A stretch of 64,000 bases of DNA from Streptomyces xylophagus (lineage in GTDB: Bacteria > Actinomycetota > Actinomycetes > Streptomycetales > Streptomycetaceae). Under the pieces are notes generated by a model. It did not search any database. It was given only the letters and a program-made list of their open reading frames with translations, and was not told the DNA's origin. Position numbers and translations under genes: made by a program. The DNA is taken from contig NZ_JNWO01000002.1 of assembly GCF_000716435.1 (NCBI RefSeq), forward strand, positions 310,001-374,000, read 5' to 3'. Below, piece after piece: positions 42,769-51,050 of this stretch (positions within the stretch are counted from its first letter, which is position 1; each line of letters begins with the position of its first letter).

Positions 42769-43959
42769 TTACTCGCCCTTGAAACGCGCGGTGACCGCGG
42801 CCACGCGCTTGCCCTGGTACAGGGCGGCGGCGCGCGCGGTGTCGTCGACGGGGATCGCTCCCTGGCCGTTGACGTGGCTGGTGCCGTAGGGGTTGCCGTC
42901 GGCGAACTTCACCGGGTCCGTGTAGCCCGGGGTGACGATGATGCCGCCGAAGTGGTGGACGGAGTTGTAGAGGGCGAGCAGCGTGGACTCCTGGCCGCCG
43001 TGTGCGGTGGCGGTGGCCGTGAAGCCGCTGTAGACCTTGTCGGCCAGCTTGCCCTGCGCCCACAGCCCGCCGAGCGTGTCGATGAACTGCTTCAGCTGGC
43101 TCGCGATGTTGCCGAACCGGGTGGGGCTGCCGAAGATCACGGCGTCCGCCCACTCGATGTCCGCCGGGGTCGCCACCGGTATGTCCTTGGTGGCCGAGGC
43201 GTGCGCCGACCACGCGTCGTTGGCGGCGATGGCCTCCTCGGGGGCGAGCTCGGACACACGCAGGAGTCGTACCTCCGCGCCCTCCTTGCGGGCACCCTCC
43301 GCCACCGACTCGGCCAACTCGTGCACGGTGCCGGTCGACGAGTAGTAGATGACTGCGATCTTGGGGGACATGGGGAGTTCCTCTCGCTGTTCAGTGGTCT
43401 CGACGGCAGGTGCCGCCGTGGTGTCGACGGCGGGAGCCGCCGTACTCGGGTCGGGATGGGCGGTGGTGGTCAGGGAGAGCCGCAGCAGGCGGGCCGCGAC
43501 TCCCTTCGAGGCGGTCAGTCCGTGGCGGTACCGGTCGACGGTGGCCGAGGCCGATATCCGCAGCGATCCGTTCTCGACGGACAGGGCGTCCACCGTCAGC
43601 TCGACCGGTGCCTGGTGGCCGCGGACGGTGAGGAGCCCCTTGACGACCCAGGCGCCGGCGTCGCCGCGGGCCACCCTGGTCGACTCGAACCTGATGTCCG
43701 GGTAGCGCTCCGCGTGGAGGAAGGCGGGGGAGCGGACATGATCGTCGCGGCGGGTCGTGCCCGTACGGAAACTGCGTGCTTCGACGACGGCCCGCGCGGT
43801 CGAGTGGACGACCGGTTCCGCGATCGTGATGCGGCCCGACTCCACCTGGAACGTGCCGGTCACCTTGCCCAGTCCGAACATGTGCCGCGTGGTGAAGGTG
43901 AGGGACGAGAGGCCTGGATCGACCTCGTACGTCCCGGCGGGGGGCAATTGAACGCTCAT
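42769..43959 (-). CDS. YceI-WrbA fusion: lipocalin-like domain joined to NAD(P)H:quinone oxidoreductase
   Basis: 396 residues. Residues about 1-170 are a YceI domain (GTYEVDPGLSSLTFTTRHMFG, RYPDIRFESTRV), a beta-barrel family that binds isoprenoid quinone-like lipids. After an Ala/Pro/Thr linker (about 171-195), residues 197-396 are a complete WrbA flavodoxin: IAVIYYSSTGTVHELAES (FMN loop), GSPTRFGNIASQLKQFID and VTPGYTDP. No stop separates the two. An internal ATG at 43371 has GAGAGGAA upstream, so free WrbA could also be made. The start ATG 43959 fits the YceI N-terminus; no signal peptide. Two MarR-type dyads lie between it and the MarR gene at 44120. Confidence 0.88.
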   Translation of the reverse strand: MSVQLPPAGTYEVDPGLSSLTFTTRHMFGLGKVTGTFQVESGRITIAEPVVHSTARAVVEARSFRTGTTRRDDHVRSPAFLHAERYPDIRFESTRVARGDAGAWVVKGLLTVRGHQAPVELTVDALSVENGSLRISASATVDRYRHGLTASKGVAARLLRLSLTTTAHPDPSTAAPAVDTTAAPAVETTEQREELPMSPKIAVIYYSSTGTVHELAESVAEGARKEGAEVRLLRVSELAPEEAIAANDAWSAHASATKDIPVATPADIEWADAVIFGSPTRFGNIASQLKQFIDTLGGLWAQGKLADKVYSGFTATATAHGGQESTLLALYNSVHHFGGIIVTPGYTDPVKFADGNPYGTSHVNGQGAIPVDDTARAAALYQGKRVAAVTARFKGE

Positions 43960-44011
43960 GCCCTGCTGGCCTCTCGCTCGTCGTCGCGCGGGACGTCCCG
44001 TGCGGCGCTGG

Positions 44012-44065
44012 TGCTTGCGTTGGCAAGTATCTTCACCCTATGCAAAATGCTTTGTCAAGCAAGTA
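44012..44065. promoter_or_regulatory. Two MarR-type operators between YceI-WrbA and MarR genes
   Basis: TGCTTGCGTTGGCAAGTA (44012-44029) and TGCTTTGTCAAGCAAGTA (44048-44065). The second is identical to the site at 51051-51068. On the minus strand, TTGACA inside the second site followed by 18 bases and GAAGAT forms a plausible promoter for YceI-WrbA, so binding would block it. The gap also serves the divergent MarR gene, giving autoregulation. Confidence 0.75.
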
Positions 44066-44119
44066 GTGGTTGTGGTTCAGTGTCCTTGTAAAGAACATTC
44101 GGAGAGGAGGAGGAAGGAG

Positions 44120-44662
44120 ATGCCGACGACGAAGGACCCCGCGACCGCGCCCGCGCCGGAACCGCTGAGCGGCACGGAGGAACGCCTGTGGCGCTCCCTG
44201 CAGCGACTGCTGGTGGCGCTGCCCCGGGCGCTCGACGAGGATCTCCTGCGCTCCACGGGACTGTCGCTCACCCAGTACATCGTCCTGATGCACCTCTCCG
44301 AGGCGGACGGCAACCGCATGCGCATGACCGACCTGGCCACCGCCACGGCGCTGTCCGCGAGCCGCATCACCCGGCTCGTGGAGACCCTCCGGGTCCACGG
44401 CCTGGTGGTCAAGGAACGGCACGCGACGGACGCCCGGGGGAGCATGGCCGTCCTCACGGAAGCCGGTCGGCAACGGCTGCTGGGCGCCTATCCGGCTCAT
44501 CTGGCCAGTGCGCGCCGACGCGTCATGGACCAGCTCGACCCGGCCCTGGTCCAGCGGCTGGGCGAGGAGCTGACGGCGGTGGCCGATCCGCTCCGCTCCC
44601 GGTGCCGGCCGGGCTGCGAGTGCTGCGAGGCGACTTCCGTGTACGGGGAAGCAGTCATGTGA
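44120..44662 (+). CDS. MarR-family regulator with C-terminal cysteine cluster
   Basis: 180 residues. The MarR winged helix covers about 18-150: LTQYIVLMHLSEADGNRMRMTDLA, ALSASRITRLVETL (recognition helix) and the wing KERHATDARGSMAVLT. The C-terminus carries CRPGCECC (Cys162, 166, 168, 169), missing in the paralogue at 47941-48393, and could bind metal or sense oxidants. ATG 44120 has AGGAAGGAG upstream. It is divergent from YceI-WrbA with two dyads between them. Its stop codon lies inside the GTC-N4-GAC box that precedes the decarboxylase-like gene. Confidence 0.92.
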   Translation: MPTTKDPATAPAPEPLSGTEERLWRSLQRLLVALPRALDEDLLRSTGLSLTQYIVLMHLSEADGNRMRMTDLATATALSASRITRLVETLRVHGLVVKERHATDARGSMAVLTEAGRQRLLGAYPAHLASARRRVMDQLDPALVQRLGEELTAVADPLRSRCRPGCECCEATSVYGEAVM

Positions 44663-44670
44663 CGCAAGCC
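44651..44670 (+). promoter_or_regulatory. GTC-N4-GAC/GCAAGCC box before the decarboxylase-like gene
   Basis: GCAGTCATGTGACGCAAGCC. The TGA within it is the MarR stop codon. Nearly identical elements stand at 54504, 57314 and 60061 before other genes. AGCATGG lies 20 bases further, a poor -10. It is 65 bases before ATG 44735. Confidence 0.6.
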
Positions 44671-44734
44671 AGGACCGGTTCCCCGGGCGAAGCATGGCGC
44701 TGTCCCGGCTCGACCGTCTGCTGAGGAGGCCCCC

Positions 44735-45526
44735 ATGCTCCAGGGCTACACCTACCCGCTGTCACCGCGCGGAGAAGCGAACCTCGCCTCCGCCCCGCCG
44801 TGGCACTACGCCGGTGACATCGTCGGCGTCGAGTTCTGGACGGACCCGGCCGCCGCCGAGGCGACACTCCCCGAGGGGCTGACCCCGGACCCGGACTCCG
44901 ACGGGCACGCGGTCGCGCTGTTCATCGACTGGCAGTTCTCCGCGGAGCACGACGAGTACCTCGACCCGGTGCGTAGCCAGTACCGCGAGTTCATGGTGCT
45001 GGTGGACGCCCAGTGGCAAGGCGAGCCCGTGTCGTGGTGCCCGTACATCTACGTCGACAACGACCTTGCCCTGGCCCGCGGTTGGGTGCAGGGGTTCCCG
45101 AAGAAACTGGGCTCGGTCCACCAGACCCGCGTCTTCGCGGCGCCCGGCAGCGCGTCACCGACCCTCGCGCCCGGCGGGCGGTTCGGCGCGTCCATGTCGG
45201 CGGCCGGACACACCCTCGCGGAGGCCAGGGTGACGCTGGAGCAGCCGGCGCCCGACCCGGCCGCCCTGTTCGCACGCCCCACGGTCAACCTCCGGCACTT
45301 CCCGCGCCTGGTCTCCGGCCAGTACGACAAGCCCGCCGTGCACGAGCTGGTGATGGCCGAGTTCAACGACCGGCAGCTCGCCGACGTGTGGACCGGCACC
45401 GGCGACATCACTCTCTTCGCCGCCCGCGGCGAGGAGTTGGCGGACCTGGCCCCCGTGCGTACCGGCGCCGGTTTCCGCGCCTCGATGTCCTACAGCGTGA
45501 CGGACGTACGCCGGCTGGACGCATAG
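44735..45526 (+). CDS. Acetoacetate decarboxylase-family protein
   Basis: 263 residues. The family Schiff-base region is [18 protein letters not shown], with Lys123-Lys124 at the catalytic position, and ISSY-like structural strands follow ([16 protein letters not shown] just before). True acetoacetate decarboxylases need Lys and neighbouring Glu residues; many actinobacterial members of this fold have other or unknown activities. TGAGGAGG lies before ATG 44735. It starts a run with the PoxB-like and MEKHLA genes, 43 and 98 bases apart, and follows the MarR gene by 72 bases. Confidence 0.88.
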   Translation: MLQGYTYPLSPRGEANLASAPPWHYAGDIVGVEFWTDPAAAEATLPEGLTPDPDSDGHAVALFIDWQFSAEHDEYLDPVRSQYREFMVLVDAQWQGEPVSWCPYIYVDNDLALARGWVQGFPKKLGSVHQTRVFAAPGSASPTLAPGGRFGASMSAAGHTLAEARVTLEQPAPDPAALFARPTVNLRHFPRLVSGQYDKPAVHELVMAEFNDRQLADVWTGTGDITLFAARGEELADLAPVRTGAGFRASMSYSVTDVRRLDA

Positions 45527-45568
45527 CAGGACGGACGTCGCCCGCAGTGTCGTTATGAAGGGAAGCTC

Positions 45569-47296
45569 ATGTCCACGATCGCCGATCTCATCGTGGAGGG
45601 CCTGCGCAACGCGGGCGTCGCGCGGATCCACGGACTGCCCGGGGACTCGCTCAACGGACTGACCGACGCCCTGCGCAGGAACCCCTCGATGGCCTGGGAG
45701 CACTACCGGCACGAGGAGGCCGCGGCGTTCGCCGCCGCGGGCGAGGCGGCGACCACCGGATCACTGGCGGCCTGCGCGGGCAGCTGCGGACCGGGAAACC
45801 TGCACCTGGTCAACGGGCTCTACGAGGCACAGCGCAGCCGCGTCCCCGTCCTCGCGATCGCCGCGCACATCCCCGGCTCGGAGATCGGCACCGGCTACTT
45901 CCAGGAGACACATCCCGAGGAGGTGTTCCGCGAGTGCAGCGTCTTCTGCGAACTGGCCTCCTCGCCCGACCAGTTCCCCCACCTCCTGGACATCGCCCTG
46001 CGCACGGCCGTCGAACGCAGCGGCGTGTCCGTGCTGGTGGTCCCGGGCAACGTGCTCCTGCACCGGCTGGACCACTCGGTGAAGGCCGCCACGGTGCTGC
46101 CCACCGCGCCGGTCGTGCGCCCCGGCGACCCGGAGATCGAGCGGGCGGCCGCCGTCCTGAACGACGCCGAGCGGATCACCGTCCTCGCGGGCGCGGGCTG
46201 CGCCGGCGCGCACGACCAACTCGTCCAGCTGGCAGGGGCGTTGCGGGCGCCGGTCGTGCACACGCTGCGCGGCAAGGAGCACGTCGAGTACGACAACCCG
46301 TACGACGTCGGCATGACCGGGCTGCTGGGATTCACCTCCGGCTACCGGGCGATGGAACAGTGCGACACACTGCTGATGCTCGGCACGGACTTCCCGTACC
46401 GGCAGTTCCTGCCCGAACACGCCACCACCGTGCAGGTGGACCTGCGCGGCGAGCAGATCGGCCGGCGTACCCGCGTGGATCTGGCCCTGGTCGGCACGGT
46501 CCGGGACACGGCCGAGGCCCTGCTCCCGAAGCTCGCGCCGAGGACCGGCTCCCGGCATCTGGACTCCCTGCGCGACCACTACGTCAGTGCCCGCGCCGCG
46601 CTGGACCGGCTCGCCGTCGACGACCGGAACCGCGCGCCGATCCACCCGCAGTACGTGGTCAAGGTCGTCGACGAACTGGCAACCGAGGACGCGGTGTTCA
46701 TACCTGACGTCGGCTCGCCGGTGGTCTGGGCGGCGCGCTACCTGACCATGAACGGCCGACGCAGACTGATCGGTTCGTTCAACCACGGCAGCATGGCGAA
46801 CGCACTGCCCCAGGCGATCGGCGCACAGTCCGCCTTCCCGCAGCGGCAGGTCGTCGCACTCTCCGGGGACGGTGGACTGGCCATGATGCTGGGCGACTTG
46901 ATCACGCTGAAGCAGCAACGCCACCCGGTGAAGATCGTGGTCTTCAACAACGGGGCGCTGAGCTTCGTGGAGTTGGAGATGAAGGCCGAGGGCATGGTGA
47001 ACTTCGGCACCGACCTCGACAACCCCAACTTCGCCGACGTGGCAACGACGTTGGGCATCCACGGCAGCCGGGTGGAGCACCCGGCCGACCTGCCGGACGC
47101 CCTGCGCGCCGCGTTCGCGCACCCCGGGCCGGCGTTGGTGGAGGTGATGACCGCCCGGCAGGAGCTGTCGATCCCGCCGACGATCACCTTCGACCAGGTC
47201 AAGGGCTTCGCCCTCTACGCCGCCCGCACCGTCCTGTCGGGACGCGGCGACGAACTCCTCGAACTGGCCCGCACCAACGTCGTGCGGCGCCTCTAA
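45569..47296 (+). CDS. Thiamine-diphosphate enzyme, pyruvate oxidase/dehydrogenase (PoxB) type
   Basis: 575 residues with the three-domain TPP layout. The N-terminal PYR domain has the activating Glu in YRHEEAAAFAA and SCGPGNLHLVNGLYEA. The central domain (about 190-330) has LAGAGCAGAHDQL. The C-terminal PP domain has GSMANALPQAIGAQ and the TPP-magnesium motif GDGGLAMMLGDLITLKQQ. FAD-binding by the middle domain fits PoxB, which oxidatively decarboxylates pyruvate to acetate and passes electrons to membrane quinone. The C-terminal stretch (after about 535) could be the membrane-binding tail. GAAGGGAAG lies before ATG 45569. It is operonic with the decarboxylase-like gene. Confidence 0.9.
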   Translation: MSTIADLIVEGLRNAGVARIHGLPGDSLNGLTDALRRNPSMAWEHYRHEEAAAFAAAGEAATTGSLAACAGSCGPGNLHLVNGLYEAQRSRVPVLAIAAHIPGSEIGTGYFQETHPEEVFRECSVFCELASSPDQFPHLLDIALRTAVERSGVSVLVVPGNVLLHRLDHSVKAATVLPTAPVVRPGDPEIERAAAVLNDAERITVLAGAGCAGAHDQLVQLAGALRAPVVHTLRGKEHVEYDNPYDVGMTGLLGFTSGYRAMEQCDTLLMLGTDFPYRQFLPEHATTVQVDLRGEQIGRRTRVDLALVGTVRDTAEALLPKLAPRTGSRHLDSLRDHYVSARAALDRLAVDDRNRAPIHPQYVVKVVDELATEDAVFIPDVGSPVVWAARYLTMNGRRRLIGSFNHGSMANALPQAIGAQSAFPQRQVVALSGDGGLAMMLGDLITLKQQRHPVKIVVFNNGALSFVELEMKAEGMVNFGTDLDNPNFADVATTLGIHGSRVEHPADLPDALRAAFAHPGPALVEVMTARQELSIPPTITFDQVKGFALYAARTVLSGRGDELLELARTNVVRRL

Positions 47297-47394
47297 GGAG
47301 CAGTCGCCTCACGGGAGTTGGGCCCCGCGCTCGTCCCCGGCGGCGTCGTAGTAGTACTGGGACAAGTTGAGGACCTACGAGAGGTGAGAAAACG

Positions 47395-47856
47395 ATGGCC
47401 ACGCTCCGCTGCGACCCGAGCTTCGCGCACCTGCTCCTGTCGAGCCATCAGCGGTTGACGGGCAGGTCCTTGGTTCCCTCGGAGTTCACGGACACCGGTG
47501 CGACGGCCCGGTGGCTCTACGAAGCCGCCCCCTTCGGACTGCTCGCGCACGACACGGCAGCCGATCCGGTCTTCGTGTACGCGAACGCGACGGCCCAGAA
47601 GTGCTTCGAATACGGCTGGGAGGAGTTCGTCGGACTTCCGTCCCGGCTGTCCGCGGTCCCGGCGGCGCAGGGTGACCGGGACGCGTTCGTGCGATCGGTG
47701 ACCGAGCGCGGATTCGCCTCCGGTTACCGGGGACTGAGGGTCGCCAAGTCCGGCCGCCGGTTCTGGATAGAGGACGTCACGATGTGGAACCTCGTGGACG
47801 AGGACGGCACCTACCACGGCCAGGCCGCGGTGTTCCGGTCGTGGACGGACGACTGA
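47395..47856 (+). CDS. MEKHLA (PAS-like) domain protein
   Basis: 153 residues, a single PAS-like domain. LLLSSHQRLTGRSLVP, RWLYEAAPFGLLAHDTAADPVFVYANATAQKCFEY and the C-terminal VWRSWTDD-type ending (VFRSWTDD) match the MEKHLA family first described in plant HD-ZIP III factors and common in bacteria as small free-standing proteins. Presumably a cytoplasmic redox or ligand sensor. GAGGTGAG lies before ATG 47395. It is 98 bases downstream of the PoxB-like gene and upstream of the second MarR gene. Confidence 0.82.
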   Translation: MATLRCDPSFAHLLLSSHQRLTGRSLVPSEFTDTGATARWLYEAAPFGLLAHDTAADPVFVYANATAQKCFEYGWEEFVGLPSRLSAVPAAQGDRDAFVRSVTERGFASGYRGLRVAKSGRRFWIEDVTMWNLVDEDGTYHGQAAVFRSWTDD

Positions 47857-47904
47857 GGAGAGGAGTGACCGCGGAGCGCGGACACGAGGTCCCCTGGTCA
47901 TAGG

Positions 47905-47934
47905 TTGAGGTTCCTTGCTTGTGCACGCTAACCT
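47905..47934 (+). promoter_or_regulatory. Promoter of the second MarR gene, with operator half-site
   Basis: TTGAGG (47905-47910), 18 bases, TAACCT (47929-47934). The predicted start of transcription coincides with ATG 47941, implying a leaderless mRNA. TGCTT (47916-47920) in the spacer is a half-site of the TGCTT-N8-AAGYA dyad, in a position to permit autorepression. Confidence 0.5.
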
Positions 47935-47940
47935 GCACGG

Positions 47941-48393
47941 ATGACCTCCGACGATGCCCTGACCGCGCAGGAAGAGCGATTCTGGCGTGCCCTGATGCGG
48001 GTCATCGTCGCGCTGCCGCGTTCGCTGGACGACGATCTGCTGCGCTCCACGGGGCTGACGCTCACCGAGTACGTCGTACTGATGAACCTGTCCGAGGCCG
48101 AGAACCAGGAGCTCCGCATGGCGGACCTCGCCGCGGCGACCGCGCTCTCGGCGAGCCGTATCACCCGCGTGGTGGACGCGCTGCAGAGCCGCGGTCAGGT
48201 CGTCAAGCGGCGCTACGAGGGAGACGCGCGCGGGAATGTCGCGACCCTCACCCCGGAAGGGATGAAGCGACTTCAGGCGGCGTATCCGATCCACCTGGCG
48301 AGCGCCCGCAAGCGGGTCATGGACCATATCGACGGCCGGTCGCTGGCGGCGATGGTGAGGCAGTTCGAGACGGTGGTCGAGAAGTTCGACTGA
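47941..48393 (+). CDS. MarR-family regulator, paralogue of the one at 44120
   Basis: 150 residues, closely similar to the first MarR protein: LPRSLDDDLLRSTGLTLTEYVVLMNLSEAEN, ALSASRITRVVDAL and the wing KRRYEGDARGNVATLT. It lacks the Cys-rich tail. ATG 47941 has no ribosome site, and the promoter position suggests a leaderless transcript. The recognition helices of the two paralogues are nearly identical (SASRITRxV), so they may bind the same operator, possibly as alternative or mixed dimers. Followed by a strong bidirectional terminator. Confidence 0.92.
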   Translation: MTSDDALTAQEERFWRALMRVIVALPRSLDDDLLRSTGLTLTEYVVLMNLSEAENQELRMADLAAATALSASRITRVVDALQSRGQVVKRRYEGDARGNVATLTPEGMKRLQAAYPIHLASARKRVMDHIDGRSLAAMVRQFETVVEKFD

Positions 48394-48428
48394 CGGTCCG
48401 CATCCGTCGTCACTCTGGACGCACGCGA

Positions 48429-48463
48429 AAGGTCCCGGACACACTCGTCGTGTCCGGGACCTT
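48429..48463. terminator. Strong bidirectional hairpin terminator
   Basis: AAGGTCCCGGACAC, a 7-base loop, GTGTCCGGGACCTT: a 14-bp perfect stem between the convergent MarR (stop 48393) and GMC oxidoreductase (stop 48489) genes. A-T pairs at the stem base give a short T run on either strand. Confidence 0.8.
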
Positions 48464-48488
48464 CTGCATGGCTGGGTGCCGCGTGGCG

Positions 48489-50018
48489 TCAACTCCCGTA
48501 CACGCGACGGGCGATGTGCTCCGCGATCATGATGGTGGTCGCGTTGGTCACGGTCGACGGGACCTCGGGCATGATCGAGGCGTCGATCACGCGCAGGCCC
48601 GTCAGCCCGTTCACCGCCCCCGACTCGTCGACGACGGCCCACTCGTCCCCGGGTCCGCCCATGGGCGCGGTCGAGGTCGGGTGGCCGTAGGTGGCGATGC
48701 CCGTCGCGATCGCGGTCTCCAGCTCCTCGTCGGTGCGTACGGCGTCGCCCGGTACGAGTTCGGCGGCGAGCGCACCCGCCAAGGGCGGGGTGCTCGCCAG
48801 GCGCCGTAGGAGACGCACGGCCTCCAGCATGCGACTGCGGTCCCTGGCCGTCGCGAGGTAGTTGTTGTCGATGACCGGAGCGTCGTGGGGATCACGGCTC
48901 GCCAGCCGAACCGAACCGCGCGACTCCGGGCGGGTGACCGCCGCGGCGAGGACGATCGCCCCGCCGGTGGGGCTGAAGGAGCCGTCCGGCAGGTGAGTCG
49001 CGACGACACCGAGGTCCAGCTCGCCGGCCGGTGCCTCGGACGAGGCCAGCCACAGATGGGCCGCGAAGGCGGAGGTCAGGGTCTGGTAATCGGCGGTGAG
49101 AGCGAAGAGCGAGTGGAAGAAGGGGTGATCGTGCAGCCTTCGGCCGACCGGGAGATCGGCGACCACGTCGATACCGAGCGACCGCAGATCCTCGGCCGGG
49201 CCGACGCCCGAGCGCAGCAAGATGGCCGGGCTGCCGTAACTCCCCGCGGAGAGCACCACTTCACCGGCCCGGAAGACTGTGCCCAGCGCGTCGACGACAC
49301 CGCGGGCCGCGCCGCCCTGGATGAGCACCTTGTCGATGGTGATGTCGCCCAGCACCGTCAGGTTGGGGCGGCTGCGGACCTGCGGCGTCAGGTACACCAG
49401 GGCGGTGTTCTGGCGCACCCCGTCGACGATGTTGACCGGGTAGCCGCCGGTACCGTCCTGCCGGGCGCCGTTGAAGTCGTCGTTCCGCCGGAACCCCAGC
49501 TCCGCCGCGCTGTCCACGAACGCCTGGAGCGAGGACGTCAGTTCCTCGTACGTCCACTGGCGGACGGGGAAGGGTCCGGTACGCCCGTGGTGGGCGTCGT
49601 CGCCGCTCGGGGTGTTCTCCATGTCGCGGAAGGTCGGCAGGACCTCGTCGTACGACCAGCCCTTGATGCCGTAGCGCTCGCCCCAGGCGGCGAAGTCCGC
49701 CGCACGCGCCCGGATCGCCACCCCCGCGTTGACCGCGGAACTGCCGCCCATGGTCCGGCCGCGCGGTGCGGCGATGCTCGGGGCGCGGTCGGTGGCGCGT
49801 GCGGTGTAGCCCCAGTCGTGGTCCGGGTCGGCCAGGACGTGCGGGGTCAGCAGTCCCTCGGGGGTTTGTTCGGCGGGGTAGTCCGGGCCCGCTTCGAGCA
49901 GCAGGACCGTCCGGCTCGGATCCTCGCTGAGCCTGGCGGCGAGGACTGCGCCGGCCGAACCTCCGCCGACGATGACGACATCGGCCGTGTATGCGGGGTG
50001 TTCGCTGGTGGTGCTCAT
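48489..50018 (-). CDS. GMC-family FAD oxidoreductase
   Basis: 509 residues. FAD binding by VVIVGGGSAGAVLAARLSED near residue 15 and by the GMC signature TMGGSSAVNAGVAIRA (about residue 90). The catalytic His is in YGHPTSTAPMGG and the His/Asn partner region is VTNATTIMIAEHIA at the C-terminus. Such enzymes oxidise alcohols (choline, glucose, aryl or polyethylene alcohols); the acceptor and substrate here are unknown. AGGAG lies before ATG 50018, and TATAAA lies just upstream of that. A MarR-type dyad is at 50038-50055. Confidence 0.93.
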   Translation of the reverse strand: MSTTSEHPAYTADVVIVGGGSAGAVLAARLSEDPSRTVLLLEAGPDYPAEQTPEGLLTPHVLADPDHDWGYTARATDRAPSIAAPRGRTMGGSSAVNAGVAIRARAADFAAWGERYGIKGWSYDEVLPTFRDMENTPSGDDAHHGRTGPFPVRQWTYEELTSSLQAFVDSAAELGFRRNDDFNGARQDGTGGYPVNIVDGVRQNTALVYLTPQVRSRPNLTVLGDITIDKVLIQGGAARGVVDALGTVFRAGEVVLSAGSYGSPAILLRSGVGPAEDLRSLGIDVVADLPVGRRLHDHPFFHSLFALTADYQTLTSAFAAHLWLASSEAPAGELDLGVVATHLPDGSFSPTGGAIVLAAAVTRPESRGSVRLASRDPHDAPVIDNNYLATARDRSRMLEAVRLLRRLASTPPLAGALAAELVPGDAVRTDEELETAIATGIATYGHPTSTAPMGGPGDEWAVVDESGAVNGLTGLRVIDASIMPEVPSTVTNATTIMIAEHIARRVYGS

Positions 50019-50037
50019 GTGCGTCTCCTTTTATACA

Positions 50038-50055
50038 TGCTTTAGCAAGCAAATA
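50038..50055 (-). promoter_or_regulatory. MarR-type operator before the GMC gene
   Basis: TGCTTTAGCAAGCAAATA, matching TGCTT-N8-AAGYA with one mismatch. It is 19 bases upstream of the GMC start and directly adjoins TATAAA (complement of 50030-50035), a likely -10, so binding would block the promoter. Confidence 0.65.
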
Positions 50056-50109
50056 AAGGCGGGATGTTCGCGGATAAAGGCGTGATGTTCGACTGTTCGC
50101 GGGCCTCGG

Positions 50110-50988
50110 TCAGATGGCCGACGCCTCCGGTACGAGGCGCTCGCCCAGCAGTCGCAGCGCGGCGTGCTGGTCGGTGCCGCGGATCGGTCCGATGACGTGG
50201 TCGATGCCGAGGTGGTCCAGCCGGCGCAGTTCGGTGAGCAGGGGCCGGATGTTCTCCCCGCGTGTGCCGGGGTCGAGGGGAAGCAGGACCGTCTTCTCGA
50301 TCTCGGAGTAGTCGCGTCCGACGTCGTCGCAGTGCCGGCGGAGCACGTCGAGTTTGTGCGGGAGGTCGGGGCCGTGGAAGAGGTTGCAGGCGTCCGCGTA
50401 CTCCGCGACGAGCCGCAGCGTCTTCCGTTCGCCGGATCCGCCGATCAGGATCGGGGGGCGGGGTCGCCGTACGGTTCTGGGGGAGTTGAGGGTGCGCTCG
50501 AGTCGGTAGTACCGGCCCTCGAAGGGCTTCTCGTCCTCGCTCCACATCTGCAGGCAGATCCGAACCGTCTCCTCCAGCCGCTCGAACCGCTCGGCGACCG
50601 GAGGGAAGGGCAGGCCGAGCCCGCGCGCCTCGGCGATGTTGAAGCCCGCTCCGACGCCGATGCCCAGGGCGGCACGGCCCTCGGAGAGGACGTCGAGCGT
50701 GGTGATCATCTTGGCCAGCAGGCCGGGTTCGCGGTAGCCGACCGAGGTCACCAGGGCGAGCAGTTCGGCGCGCTCGGTGGACGCGGCCAGGTAGCCCAGC
50801 GTCGTGTACGCCTCCAGCATCTCCTGCTCGGAGGCGCCCACGATGCCGATCTGGAACAGGTGGTCCATGACGGCGATGCGGGTGAAACCGAACTCCTCCG
50901 CCGTGCGGGCCAGGCGGCCCACGTGACGTGCGATGCCTGTCGGGCCGCCGGGCTGGGTGAAATCGGCGATGGCGATGCCGAGGTTCAT
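50110..50988 (-). CDS. LLM-class F420-dependent oxidoreductase
   Basis: 292 residues, a luciferase-like barrel. EEFGFTRIAVMDHLFQIG, STERAELLALVTSVGYREPGLLAKMITTLDVLSEGRAALGIG and RRPRPPILIGGSGERKTLRLVAEYADACNLF are typical of the F420-dependent subgroup of actinobacteria. It would transfer hydride between F420 and an unknown substrate in the cytoplasm. GAGGGAAGG lies before ATG 50988. The same strand carries the GMC gene 91 bases downstream. Its promoter region contains a MarR-type dyad identical to that at 44048-44065. Confidence 0.92.
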   Translation of the reverse strand: MNLGIAIADFTQPGGPTGIARHVGRLARTAEEFGFTRIAVMDHLFQIGIVGASEQEMLEAYTTLGYLAASTERAELLALVTSVGYREPGLLAKMITTLDVLSEGRAALGIGVGAGFNIAEARGLGLPFPPVAERFERLEETVRICLQMWSEDEKPFEGRYYRLERTLNSPRTVRRPRPPILIGGSGERKTLRLVAEYADACNLFHGPDLPHKLDVLRRHCDDVGRDYSEIEKTVLLPLDPGTRGENIRPLLTELRRLDHLGIDHVIGPIRGTDQHAALRLLGERLVPEASAI

Positions 50989-51050
50989 GCGGGCCTTCCC
51001 TCGTGTGAACCGCTGGGTCGATCGCCATCGAGTATGCCCGACTAGATATG

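Noticed and set aside
39776..50988. Secondary-metabolite biosynthetic cluster
   Set aside because: A P450 and oxidoreductases are present but there is no PKS, NRPS, terpene synthase, RiPP precursor or tailoring set.
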